Of a stretch of 64,000 nt of DNA, positions 1 to 10,923 are shown in pieces. The stretch lies in the NCBI GenBank assembly GCA_037176905.1, contig JBBBWG010027124.1, forward strand, positions 1 through 64,000, given 5' to 3'. The notes under the pieces were generated by a model, which was not told where the DNA came from, made no database searches, and saw only the letters and a list, made by a program, of their open reading frames with translations. Source of the stretch: Azolla pinnata. Its lineage: Eukaryota > Streptophyta > Polypodiopsida > Salviniales > Salviniaceae. The position numbers and the translations under genes were made by a program. Numbering within the stretch: the first letter of the stretch is position 1; each line of letters begins with the position of its first letter.

Positions 1-140
1 GTTTACGGTTTAGGGTTTACGGTTTAGGGTTTAGGGCTTAGGTCTTACGGTTTACAGTTTACGGTTTACGGTGTAGGGTTTACGGTTTACGGTCCAGGGT
101 TTCCGGTTTAGGGTTTATGGTGTAGGGTTTAATGTTTATG
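1..140. repeat. Degenerate telomere-like repeat (TTTAGGG / TTTACGG)
   Basis: A run of 7-bp units mixing the plant telomere unit TTTAGGG with the variant TTTACGG and a few others. Units are imperfect, so this is an interstitial or degenerate tract, not an active chromosome end. It lies upstream of the first visible pectin methylesterase exon and may sit in an intron of that gene. A similar tract is in the next-but-one intron at 1597-1750. Confidence 0.85.
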
Positions 141-141
141 C

Positions 142-490
142 GTGTAGAATTAGAATGAACCGTGCGTTTTTCTGCCAAGCTGCGAACACAAATAAGACTG
201 ATTCGAGCATTCAAGATTTCGATCGGTCACGAAAAAAAAGTAATGTTCCAGACCACCACAGGGAAGAATGGTAGATTTGATAAAGCATTTAACTTTTTTA
301 AGGGAATAATAATTTAGCTCACTCTTCTGAAGAGAAAGGAAACTCTTATGATTATTTCTTTCGAACAAAAAAAAAAACAACAAAAACACGTAACCTTGGC
401 TGCGCGACATTCGCAAACGTTTGCAAACTTACATTCGTGTTTGCAGAACCAGAAGCTTGCGGGTGTTACGTTCTATGGTTACGCCCGACC
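142..490. mobile_element. Degenerate copy of a dispersed MITE-like repeat
   Basis: The left part (around 155-300) has the signature GATTCGAGCATTC followed by a fixed order of short motifs. The right part (420-480) has TTGCAAACTTACATTCGTG and AACCAGAAGCTTGCG. The same blocks in the same order recur at about 43394-43660 and 43670-43985, and a related element is at 4602-4997. No protein is encoded. This is a non-autonomous dispersed repeat whose ends are inverted only weakly in this copy. Confidence 0.55.
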
Positions 491-902
491 AATTGATTTC
501 ATCAGTACATTCTAACACACCTACAACTGATATCAGAAATTGCATATTTAATGCCTGGTTCTCTCACTCAAAATTAACACCCAATCAATCTTTACCGTTT
601 TTGAAGAAGAAGAAAAAGAGATCCCTGGTGGATCTTTGTATGAGAAATGAGACATAGGACTAACGCCTCTATAATTTCCGAAAAGTTTGTATCATACCGT
701 CGTCAGTTAAAAGAGTAGGCCGACAGATGGCTGATAGATTATTTGCACTTAGAGAAAGAGAGATAACTACACTGTTTTATTATCGCCCAACAATTGATTA
801 GCAAAATCAGTTAAGAGAAGTTACTCCTATTGACGAACTTCTATTTATCGAACGCCAGTAAGAGAATCGATAGTTATATGTATTTTGTATGTATGCATAT
901 AG

Positions 903-1300
903 AACACGGCACCAGCCCCGCCATCGGGCGCGGTCGGGCGGCAAGCCGTGGCGCTGCGCATCCAAGGCGACAAGGCGGCGTTCTACCGCTGCAGCTTCTA
1001 CGGAGCCCAGGACACGCTCTACGACAAGGAGGGCCGCCACTACTACTACAACTGCTACATCGAGGGCTCCATCGACTTCATCTTCGGCGACGGCCGCACG
1101 CTCTTCGTCGTAAGATCCATAAAATTTTAAATATACAGAACTATAATATACTCCCCTTCCTTGTTGCTGTTTCGATATGTATATATCGATCGATTGCGAG
1201 TCGTAGATCCGATGAAAGAGAGTCTATATTTCACCCCCTACGTTCTGTCTCGTGGGTCCATTTATATATATCGGTAAAAAAGGATCTTCTCGGCAATATG

Positions 1301-1331
<31 letters not shown>

Positions 1332-2025
1332 ATATCGGTCTCTCTCTCGCAGAAATGCAACCTACATTCGATCGCGAAGCCGTACGGGTCCATCTCCGCG
1401 CAGAAGCGCGAGTCGGCCGCGTCCAACACGGGCTTCTCGTTCGTGTCGTGCGTGCTCAGCGGATCCGGCACCATCTACCTCGGCCGTGCATGGGGAGCCT
1501 ACTCCAGAGTCGTCTTCTCCTACACCTACCTCGCGGGCATCATCAGGCCAGAGGGCTGGAACGACTTCGGTGTCGCAGCCAGACAGAGGTGATTTTACAG
1601 TTTAGGGTTTAGGGTTTTAGGGTTTACGGTTTACGGTTTACGGTTCAGGGTTTATGATTTACGATTTACGGTTCAGGGTTTACGGTTTACGGTTTATGGT
1701 TTACGGTTCAGGGTTTACGGTTTACGGTTTACGGTTTACGGTTTAGGGGTTTATCCATGGCCCTGATGCTTATCCATCCATCCACATGACCCAAACCAAC
1801 CCAACAACACTTGCTTGGCTAGAGAAGAGAAACTTGTTGTTTGTTTCTTTTTCTTTTTCTTGCCCCAGGACCGCGTTCTACGGCGAGTACAAATGCTCTG
1901 GGCCTGGCGCCAGCCGCCGCGGCCGCGTCTCTTGGTCCCGCAGCCTCACCGACCAACAAGCCAAGCCCTTCCTCAGCATCTCCTTCATCGACGGCGCTCA
2001 ATGGCTCCCCAAGTCGTCTTCGTGA
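903..2025 (+). CDS. Pectin methylesterase, 3' part of gene (three exons visible)
   Basis: Exons 903-1109, 1353-1588 and 1869-2025 join in frame (phases 0 and 2) with GT/AG borders. Pectinesterases (CE8 family) remove methyl esters from homogalacturonan in the cell wall. The joined peptide runs from a TAPAP segment through [25 protein letters not shown] and [11 protein letters not shown] to [13 protein letters not shown], the GWNDFG block and a terminal FIDGAQWL. The catalytic Asp residues of GAQDTLYD and DFIFG and the active-site Arg of LGRAWG are all present. The N-terminal exon(s), including signal peptide and GTYxE block, are not seen between 1 and 900. They either lie left of the window beyond a long intron or are missing. 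The two visible introns are 243 and 280 bp, and the second is mostly telomere-like repeat. Codon third positions are strongly GC-rich, unlike the flanks. Confidence 0.9.
1597..1750. repeat. Telomere-like repeat inside pectin methylesterase intron
   Basis: About 20 units of TTTACGG and TTTAGGG with sporadic variants, confined to the intron between exons 1353-1588 and 1869-2025. The composition matches the tract at 1-140. The TTTACGG variant dominates, which suggests local amplification of a mutated unit after insertion. Confidence 0.9.
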
Positions 2026-3639
2026 TGAGACTCCTTCCTTCACTTTGAGGGGGGAGAGATCGACTCTTTTCCATCAAGCCCAATCGTCGAGTAAGTAACC
2101 TCCGATGATGCCACTCGTCTCCGACGTCGAAATTATATTCGACGCGGCATCGCTAATCGCACCGCCTTTTCCCATATTGACTTTTTACAAAGCGAATAAT
2201 ACAATCCGATCCCCTCGAGCTTATTTGCGATGGCGGTCCTTCAAACACTCTGCAAAACAATCATCTCTCCCGATCGAGGAGCGTGTTTGTGGGGGGGGGG
2301 GGCTCGATCGATATGCATCTCTAAGTTGCCCAAATTTGTAATTCTCTACCCTTGAATTGGTATACACTATATTTTACTCTTGGTCGCAAGCTAAAGACGG
2401 CCTTTCCAGAAAGAATTCTCGGAGTAGCCGGTCGCATCAAAACATAGAAATTAGAGATCGTTGTTGTCGCGTGACCATTCATTCATTCACACCACTAGAA
2501 CGAATTCGTAAGAGGATTTTACGACAACTCGAGGTTTTGTTTTTGTTTTTTCTTTTCCGTCGAAGACAAAGGCCTTAACGAGCCTCAAGTATTAACTAAT
2601 AGCGTTAGCTACGATCCCAACAATTAGCGCATAAAACAGAGCAATATAAGTCAGAGTTACTGAAATAAAACAAAGGCGTAAGCTAAATGCGAGGAAAATA
2701 AGGAAAGCGACTTATCACATACAAGCCGCAACTTATCATATCGCTCTCTACATAAGCGAACAAATTTCTTCTTCTAATACTCAACGATCTAGTGATGCGT
2801 TTCAAGTTATGGGAACCCAAATTGTCCAATCGCCCTTCTGTGGTCTCAAGAATCGGAAGATTGGTTGCCTCCATGTGTTTGTTTCTTTAGACTTGTCCTC
2901 GACGAGGCTTCTAGAAACTAGCTACTTCTCATCAAGCTCGTGAATCTGGCCCTCCGTAACAAAACCATGCCGTGGTTATTTCCATGCCTCTTGAACTCTA
3001 TCGATTGTGATTACCATGCTCACTACGTTCTCTACGAGCATCTTCTGGGTTTACGTTTTCGACTATAACGGATCTAAACTCGTAGCATCGATGCAAAGAT
3101 ACAGACACCTGGATTCGGTGAAGGAAGTCAAACCAATCCATCGAACGATTGTAGCCATAACATGTGACAAAGCATATGCGTGTTTGATTTGTGTGTGGTG
3201 CACATCTGTGGGAATGGGTCAACCGAAATCGTTTGTAGATTGAGTTATGTGTTTATTGAGGGATAGACTTTTATATGTGAACGCTTAACGCACGACGATT
3301 GGAATTAGAGAGAGCCTCTACAGGTACTCTGGTTATGTATAGGAACTTTCAAGGAGGCTCTGTTGTTGGGGGGGAGAGTCAGTCGGAAATACACGTCTTC
3401 GATTCGACGATTGTTTTTCGACTAGTGTGCCGTGCGGATCATGGCATTATTGACTTTTGGCGTAACATTCGCTCGATTTGCACCAGATTTGGAGAAGAAA
3501 ATATCTTATCGTTAGTTATTGAAGAGAACGAACGCCTTGCGAAGGGCAACGACAGGACAAAAATTCAACTAACTTTCTTCTTGTTGCTTGCTGTTGTTTT
3601 CTTCTAAACTTGGAAGTCGATTTTTTTAATAAAAAAAAG
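2026..3639. other. Intergenic, no gene seen
   Basis: Downstream of the pectin methylesterase stop. Open frames here are short and have no recognisable motif. A G homopolymer of about 12 lies near 2290. No RNA gene or repeat was recognised. Confidence 0.6.
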
Positions 3640-4081
3640 GGTAGAATTACCCAAAAACGCCTGACAAAATCATAAATTACATTTTAACGCCTACTAAAAT
3701 AAGAAATTATAAATTAACGCCTAATCTTAGCTTCCCACTAAACATTAACACCCAATTAATCCCGCCAGTATGATTTTGTTCCTAATTGCTTCCCACCAGT
3801 TGATGTTGATCAATTCCCTTCCAATATTCGCTTAGCAAAGGTCAAGTAATTTTAGAATCTAATTAATGGATTAACGCGTCGATTTGGTGATAATAAAGTA
3901 ATCGAGCGTTAATCAATTAGTTCAGCTGATGTTAATTGAACTCACAAATAATGGATTTGGCGTTAATCAATTAGTTGCACATTAATGTTTAAAACTAGGC
4001 ATCGAATTGTAATTTCCAGTTTTGGTAGGCGTTAAAATGTAATTTATAATTCTGTTAGGCATTTTCGGTAATTTTCCCCAA
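3640..4081. mobile_element. MITE with ~85-bp terminal inverted repeats
   Basis: The left end (GGTAGAATTACCCAAAAACG and onward to about 3725) is matched by the reverse complement of the right end (about 3995-4080). The shared core ATAAATTACATTTTAACGCC is identical in both arms, and arm identity looks around 80 percent. The inside (about 270 bp) is AT-rich and non-coding, with two internal copies of a 'GGCGTTAATCAATTAGTT'-like block. The element is flanked on both sides by AAAAAAAAG, a possible 9-bp target duplication as in Mutator-type elements. The flanks are low complexity, so this assignment is uncertain. Confidence 0.8.
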
Positions 4082-4601
4082 CAAAAAAAAGAAAAAATTC
4101 TCAGGGCATGAGGCCGATAGCAACAGCTTTCACTTGCTCGAGCAACAGGGGGAAGAAGGATGTTCTGATACTGATGCGGAAATTCCTTGTTTTTTTTTTC
4201 CTGGCGTTCATACATGGGGCAAGGACGGTGACTGGCATCTCCGATTCTGGATCGTGACTGTGATTCTCGGAAACGATGACGGATAGATTATGTACACAGG
4301 TTGGGCATGATTCGACTTCTTCCACCGTTTCTTCGTAGAGTGGGTCATCTGCGCGCGCTGGTTGCAGCTACGCAGAGCGCAAGAAGTAGCCGATAGTCAG
4401 ATGATTCTATCACATAGATGTGGTCACAACAGGCCACATGTTCTATGATCTTCCCCAACAGAACACGACATGCCAGCGAGATGATGCGGTCCCCATGCAT
4501 GATGTGTGTGGCATGCAGGTCTCGAACCAGCTCTCGCTCAGCAGCAGCATCAGCAAACAGACTGACTGACAGACTGACTGACTGACCGATGGTTGGCTGC
4601 A

Positions 4602-4997
4602 TTCATAGAACAAACCATAACATGCCTTTTCTGCAAGCTGCAGAACGCAATCGAGAATGATTCGAGCATTCGAGATTGGTAAGAATCACACCAAAGTATG
4701 CTCCAGTACCACCAGAAGAATGGCAACTTTAATCAAACATCGAACTTTTAAAGAAGAAATGTTATGTGTTTCTTCTTGCTTCTTCTTCTTTCCGAAATAG
4801 AACAATACTAAGATTTTCCCTTGTTTCGGAGAAATATAATCTATAGTTCTTAGAGTTTAAATACTCGATCGAATCTACGATTCTTCTTCTGTGTGGCCTG
4901 AGACATGCTTTTTCGCGGTCTATCGAATCTCGAATGCTCGAATCATCCTCGATTGCGCGTTTGCAGCTTGCAGAAGCATGGTTTGTTCTATGCATAA
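4602..4997. mobile_element. MITE with ~75-bp terminal inverted repeats
   Basis: The left end CATAGAACAAACCAT followed by TTCTGCAAGCTGCA and GATTCGAGCATTCGAGATT is mirrored by the reverse complement of the right end, which ends ATGGTTTGTTCTATG. The element is about 395 bp, does not code for a transposase and is AT-rich inside. Its terminal motif GATTCGAGCATTC also appears in the elements at 142-490 and 43394-43990, which are therefore relatives. Superfamily not determined; no clear target duplication was read. Confidence 0.8.
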
Positions 4998-5444
4998 GCA
5001 TGCATGCATGCATGCATGCGTGTCACTTACTGGCTATGCTCGCTCACACGACTCGATGGTCTGAGGCAGCGGCGCCCACGAGGAACAACAGGAACAAGTA
5101 TATATATATATATATATATACGTATAGATGATCGATCATAAACGCATGCATCTGGCGGCTCGCTAACACCTTCCGCCCGCCAATCTCCATCAGAGCACAA
5201 CATTCACAAGCTTCTGGCTTTACAGCAAGAACGCAGTTTGCAAATGTTTTGCGAATGCTTTGCTTTCCTTGTTCTTACGGAATTCTTTTTACCAGTCTTC
5301 GGAGGGGGGGTCTGAAACACGCTCCATGTTTCTGCGATTCATCAGTCAGGTCTTCGAATGCCCGAATCGATTCTCTCGCCTGGCGTTTGCAGACCTGCAG
5401 AATGTAAAGGTTCGTTCTACGATCGATCTCACTTCGCCGTGGCT

Positions 5445-5882
5445 TGCTTGCAAGCATGGCATGCATGCACACATGCATGGATGCATGCACACATGCATGC
5501 ATGCATGTGTGGGGATGTGTGGATGCATGTGTGTGCATGTATGCATGGGTGCATGGATGCATGCATGTGTGGGTATGTATGCATGGATGCATCCGTGCGT
5601 GAGTATGTATACATGGTGGATGGGTGGATGGATGGATGGATGGATGCATGTGTGGGTATGTATGTGTGGGTATGTATGCATGGGTGGATGTATGTATGTA
5701 TGCATGCATGTATGTATGTATGCATGTGTGCATGTATGCATGTCTGTATGTATGTGTGCATGTATGTATGCATGTGTGCATGTATGTATGTATGTGTGCA
5801 TGTATGTATGTATGTGTGCACTCTTCTTCTTCTTCTTTCTTCTTCTTCTTCTTCGTCTTCTTCTTCTTCTTCTTCTTTCTTT
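5445..5882. repeat. TATG/CATG microsatellite block followed by TTC tract
   Basis: 5445-5820 consists of TGCATG, TATG, TGTG and GGATG tetranucleotide units. It continues as TTC repeats to about 5882. Long frames are open on both strands through it, but they are repeat artefacts (runs of Cys-Met-Tyr or His-Thr-Tyr). Smaller related tracts are at 5005-5030 (TGCA units) and 5098-5122 (TA units). Confidence 0.9.
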
Positions 5883-6549
5883 TCTGCAGAGCGAAGGCGA
5901 GAAGCTCTTCTCTGTTCTGTTTCTGTTTCTGTTCCCTGTTCCTGTAGCTTCGCTCGAAGCGCAACGTCTCTACGCTCGCTCCTTCTCCTTCTGCTTCTCC
6001 TTCTCCTTCTCCTTCTCCTGCCAATTTCCTTCATCCTTCCTTCCTTCCTCTTCCCCCGATTCCTCCCCCGCTCTTGCAGGCTCATCGGCCATGGCGCATC
6101 GCAACAACAACAACGAAGACGACGATGAAGGCGATGAAGGCGTCGACTAACAACAGCAGCAGCAAGAACCGACAGATTCTTCTGCGCTTGGCTTGCACAA
6201 AGCTGCCGCCGCCGCCGCCGCAGAGCCTAGAGAAGGCAGGGGGCCAAAGACAGAAAGAAGAAGAGGAGGAAGAAAAGAAAGCGCGCAGGAGACCCGAGAA
6301 TCCCCACATCTTGTAGTCTGCAATCGCAGCGTGTGCCATGGATCCACACACTGCATAAATACGATCGACAGAAAGATATACAATATATATTCATCCATGC
6401 GATCTGTGGGGAAAGGAAAGCCACCGGCCATGGCGATCTTGGAGGTCCCCCTTTCTCTTTTATAATCCCGATCCCTCTGCGCTTTCTTTCTTTCTTTCTT
6501 TCTTCTTCTTCTTCTTCTTCTTCTTCTTCTTCTTCTTGTGCACTCTTGA

Positions 6550-6610
<61 letters not shown>

Positions 6611-6965
6611 ATCCGTCTTACAATCATGTTCCCGATGTTAATCTGATCCAGAAAAGCCTCTTCGTCTGGAGGGAAGCCATGGATTCTCCCTGCTCTCGAT
6701 CTTCTCCTCCTGCTCCTGCTCCTCCTCCTTCTCCTCCTCTCCATCGCCATCAGCATCAGCGTCATCGACATCAATTCGTCGTGCCGTCCGATCTCTACAT
6801 CAAATAATTCAGGGCATATAACTGTCTGCAGAGATTGATACTCTTCGGGGGCTATCTTGATCCGGAGGAGAAATTCTAGAATCTCCAGAAAGCCTCTGCC
6901 TTTGCTTGCACAAGTGCGAGGACACGGTCGGTGGAGTAGCTGTACTACTACCAATCGATCCAGCC
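5883..6965 (+). promoter_or_regulatory. Upstream region / likely 5' UTR of the PP2C gene, with TTC and CT tracts
   Basis: No coding exon was recognised. A TTC tract covers 6480-6537 and a CT tract 6551-6605. Long CT and TTC tracts just upstream of start codons are common in plant promoters and 5' leaders, so a regulatory role is possible. A short GCC run near 6205-6220 and an upstream ATG-rich stretch near 6680-6800 add nothing clear. The transcription start cannot be placed from sequence alone. Confidence 0.45.
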
Positions 6966-9555
6966 ATGGGAGCTTGCTGTTCCTCACCTTCGGCGGAACA
7001 TAAGGATGAGGTTGCGAGCATGAAGATGAGGAAGAAAGAGCAGAAGAGGCTTCTCCTGGAAGCTGTGGCGGCAGAGGTCAAGATGAACGAGATCCTGTCT
7101 CGCATTCCGGGGAGAATCTGCAGCAATGGAGCTTTAAGCAACGAGGCCTGTGTTTTCACACAGCAAGGAAGGAAGGGAACGAATCAAGACGCCATGGTTG
7201 TGTGGGAGGTATCTGAATGCCTAATACTATATGCACACAGGAAGAGAGCGAAGTTTCCGATGGAAATTCTCTTTCTGCTGCAGGTGTAATGGCGAATTCA
7301 GCCACTGCTAACTCTGTTCTGACTTGCCTTGTGAAATCTGTGGTATTAGGGTTTCGCTATGAGGAAAGACACAGTCTTCTGCGGTGTGTTCGATGGCCAT
7401 GGGCCGTATGGACACCTTGTGGCAAGAAGAGTTCGCGATTCTCTGCCATCGAAGCTGGCCTCCATCTGGAAATCTCGTATTAGAGGAGATCCTTCGTCTG
7501 CAGGCGAGATCCATTCCAACCCTGATTCGGGGAAAGGTAACATGGCTTGGGCAGATCAGCAGCAAACGCCCATCATGGAGCTCATAGACGATGACGAAGA
7601 AGGAGGCGAAGAAGAGGAGAAGGAAATGGAAGAGGAAGAGAGTAAAACCTTTGTGAACTGGAGAGATTCGTTCCTCGAAGCTTTCGATTCCATGGATTGG
7701 GATCTTAGGACGCACCCTGCCATCGATTCCTTCTGCAGTGGAAGCACAGCTGTCACTGTGCTGAAACAGGTGAGTCCCCATTCATTCTTCTCTGATGCTC
7801 AAATCTCTCTCGAAATTCCCAAATCTTTTAGACCATAAGATCAGGATAGGAGAGAATTGATAGAGTTGATAGGAGAGAATTGATGGAGCATAAGATCAGG
7901 ATCCAATGATCCCCGTCATTCCAAGATAGGATCCAATGATTCCTCCACACTAATCGCTGGTGTCATTTAGGTAATTGAAGAGGGGAATAGCGAATGGTAT
8001 ATCTTTTCCCGCTGAACAGAACAGAAACAGAAACAGAAACAGAAGCAAAATCAAAAGCAGAACAGGGCAGTACAGTGGAGTGCGATGCATTGCAATGAAT
8101 ACCATATACCCGGAATTTATGATTTGATAGAAACATTGGGAAGCGAGGGTTAGATGAACATTACATTTTAATGTGAATGAATTAGTTTTTCTCGTGGGCG
8201 TATTTTTTTTCTCATCAGCAGTGAATTTTATGGTTGGCCAATGCTTTCATAAAAAAGATGTAACCAATACTTTTTCAATCCAAGGAGAAGGAAGAATTCT
8301 TTTGATGCCTCTCCAAGACCTTATTTTATTCGTTAGATACATGCCTGTGGCTCCTGCACCATTACTTCATTATAGGAAAGGAAGTATAGCTTCTTTGCTT
8401 GCTTCCTCGAATCAAATCTAGGGGAAAAAAAACCCTTTTGAAGCTTCTCTTCCTTTAACAAGGAAGGGGCTCACATCCTTGTCCTGCTTGCTTTTTCTTG
8501 CTCATGTTTTCTCAGCTCAACATCAGATTAAGAAACCATTTCCTGTAAAGCTAAAAAGGTAAGAACTTACCCATCTTTCGAAAGTAACTAGCAAAGGCAA
8601 GCTGACCTTTCTCTTTGACCCAGGTTTAGAGCCTTTACGAGTAACTGCCCTTTTTCCAGTGCTTTCTGTCATATACACTGCACCCTAGTGCTACGAAAAT
8701 GGAATTCGTTCATAAAACTGGATACTTTTTGACATGACTCCCAATTATCCTTTCTCTTTTGAGCTTGGAATGAAGTGCCACCAAGTATCAAATTGTGGTT
8801 GAAGCATTTTGTAGAATCAAAATGCATACACTTTGCATGATCGAGTCTGATAATGCAACAAAATCGGCTGGTCATGGTCTGAGCACATTCCTTATTTTTC
8901 TGCTTGGCACTTGCGTAAGGACTTGTTGGGTCCATAAATTTCTTTATAGATATATTTGAATGCTCAGAGGATTTATATACCTGTACATCCTGGAATTGCA
9001 GCACCTGTGTTGTTTAAGGTTTATGACTGGTTGAAATGGAAGTATGGAACTATACTATGTGACTGGGACGAAGTTGAACAAAGATTAGACTACAATTGAT
9101 TCTCTTGCATGCTTCATTTTCATTAGGTAAAGAAACTACAAGTAACTGTGAATTTTTTAATCGTGTTGCTGGGCACGATAAAGAATACACATGATTTGTT
9201 TACCAGCCAATTAGTTGATGGGTAAGAGGCATTGCATCACCATGATGATGTAAAACTTGCTTACATGAATCCATACAATCTATTGCACTAGGTTCAAGGA
9301 ATCCTTGGAGTTTGTAGCTCAGTATTCTATGGTTTTGTTTTAGAAGAGAAAATCACAGTGCACATGCAAGAGAAGGCACAGATGTCATCATTCTGGACAA
9401 GGAAAGGATTGTTAGCCTTTGACTGGAGTTTGGAAGGTCTCTGTGGACTCTTTGAATGAGTGAACAACATAAGAATTAATCTATCGACGAATTAAATTCT
9501 CAGTTAAGCATGCATTTGAAGGTACATACATGGATTCACCATCGGGAGCCCCCTA

Positions 9556-9588
<33 letters not shown>

Positions 9589-10923
9589 GTTGGAGCGTAA
9601 AATTGCCAAGTTTTATGGATTCATTAATAATTCATTCCACAGAACAATGAATGATGGATTCTCCTGTTTTCAGGGTGACGATCTCGTGATTGGCAATGTG
9701 GGCGATTCACGTGCAATCCTAGCAAGGAGGACAGACGAGGATGAAATGGAAGCGATCCAACTGACAGTCGATCTCAAACCCAACCTCCCAAGTACGATAT
9801 AATGCATCATGTGCTCCTTACTGTAATGAAAGCGCAAATATCAGGGTTGCGTATAACCCATGCCAAGGTCCAGATTTGTTCATGTGGTTTTGCTCATGAT
9901 GTTGCTTCAGGAGAAGCCGAACGGATTCTCAAGTGCAAGGGTCGTGTGTTTGCACTAGAAGATGAGCCAGAAGTAGCCCGAGTGTGGCTTCCTTACGATG
10001 ATGCCCCGGGGTTGGCAATGGCGAGGGCCTTTGGCGATTTTTGCCTCAAAGACTATGGTCTGATTGCAGTGCCTGATGTGACGCACCGGAAGGTGGTGCC
10101 GGAGGATGAATTCATCGTCCTTGCAACCGACGGAGTAAGTTCTTTGATTCTTTGACTCTCACTCATACCAACTGACATGGTTACATAGATCGATAGATAT
10201 ACACGATTCGTTACAAGGGGGATCCATAACATCAAACTACGGCTTAGGGGGGGGGGGGTGGAATCTGTTGAACATTAGTCTAGTGTTGGCTAGACTTCTT
10301 TGGAAATGAATCTCTCACACGTACGCATGCATATAACATGACAGATCTGGGATGTGCTGAGCAACCAGGAGGTGGTAGATGTGGTGGCGAGTGCGCCGAC
10401 TCGGACGACGGCAGCGAGGGCATTGGTAGAGACAGCAGTAAGGGCATGGCGCCTCAAATACCCCAACTCCAAGATCGATGATTGTGCTGTGGTTTGCTTG
10501 TACCTGCGCCCGATGCGGCCGAAAGCGAATGGAAAAGCGCCCAGATCGAGAAAGGGAAGGCATATCCATTTGGATCAGATCCCAGTGCCGAATCCGGAAG
10601 AAGAAGATGATGATGATGATGATGATGATGAGGAAGAGGAGGAGGAGGAAGAAGAGGATCATCATCATCATCATGCCCATGATGGCATACACGGCAATGG
10701 AGAAGATCCTTCTCCTCAACTCCTTCCTCATCACCACCTTCGCACAAACCTTGGCGCTGCCGACAGGCCCCATTCTAAGCGGAGTGTCGCCGAAGTGCTG
10801 TCGTTGACGGCGGAGGAGGAAGAGGAGTGGTCTGCGCTCGACGGCGTCGTTCGCGTCAACTCCCTCCTCCAACTCCCCAGATTCCTCAAGGGCCAGAAGA
10901 GAGGTAGGAGTGTGGATGTATGA
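6966..10923 (+). CDS. Protein phosphatase 2C, clade-E type, predicted N-myristoylated (527 aa)
   Basis: Five exons: 6966-7208, 7350-7769, 9674-9791, 9911-10134 and 10345-10923, all in frame with GT/AG borders. The protein is a Mg/Mn-dependent Ser/Thr phosphatase. Metal-site motifs are visible: GTNQD (Asp about 75), VFDGHGPYGH (Asp about 96), GNVGDSRA (about 229-235), ATDG (Asp about 334) and KIDDCAVVCLYL. The start MGACCSS has Gly2 plus Cys4 and Cys5, the pattern for N-myristoylation and palmitoylation, so plasma-membrane attachment is likely. An acidic insert (about residues 185-197, Glu/Asp-rich) sits between the catalytic blocks. The C-terminal tail carries Asp, Glu and His runs from GATGAT and CATCAT repeats in the gene. 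Intron 2 is unusually long (about 1.9 kb). The assignment to plant clade E rests on motif order and the MGxC start. Confidence 0.92.

Noticed and set aside
1-140. True chromosome end
   Set aside because: Units are degenerate and a similar tract lies inside a gene intron.
5260-6150. Long frames on both strands (up to 296 codons)
   Set aside because: They follow a TATG/CATG and TTC microsatellite; the peptides are Cys-Met-Tyr or His-Thr-Tyr repeats with no domain.
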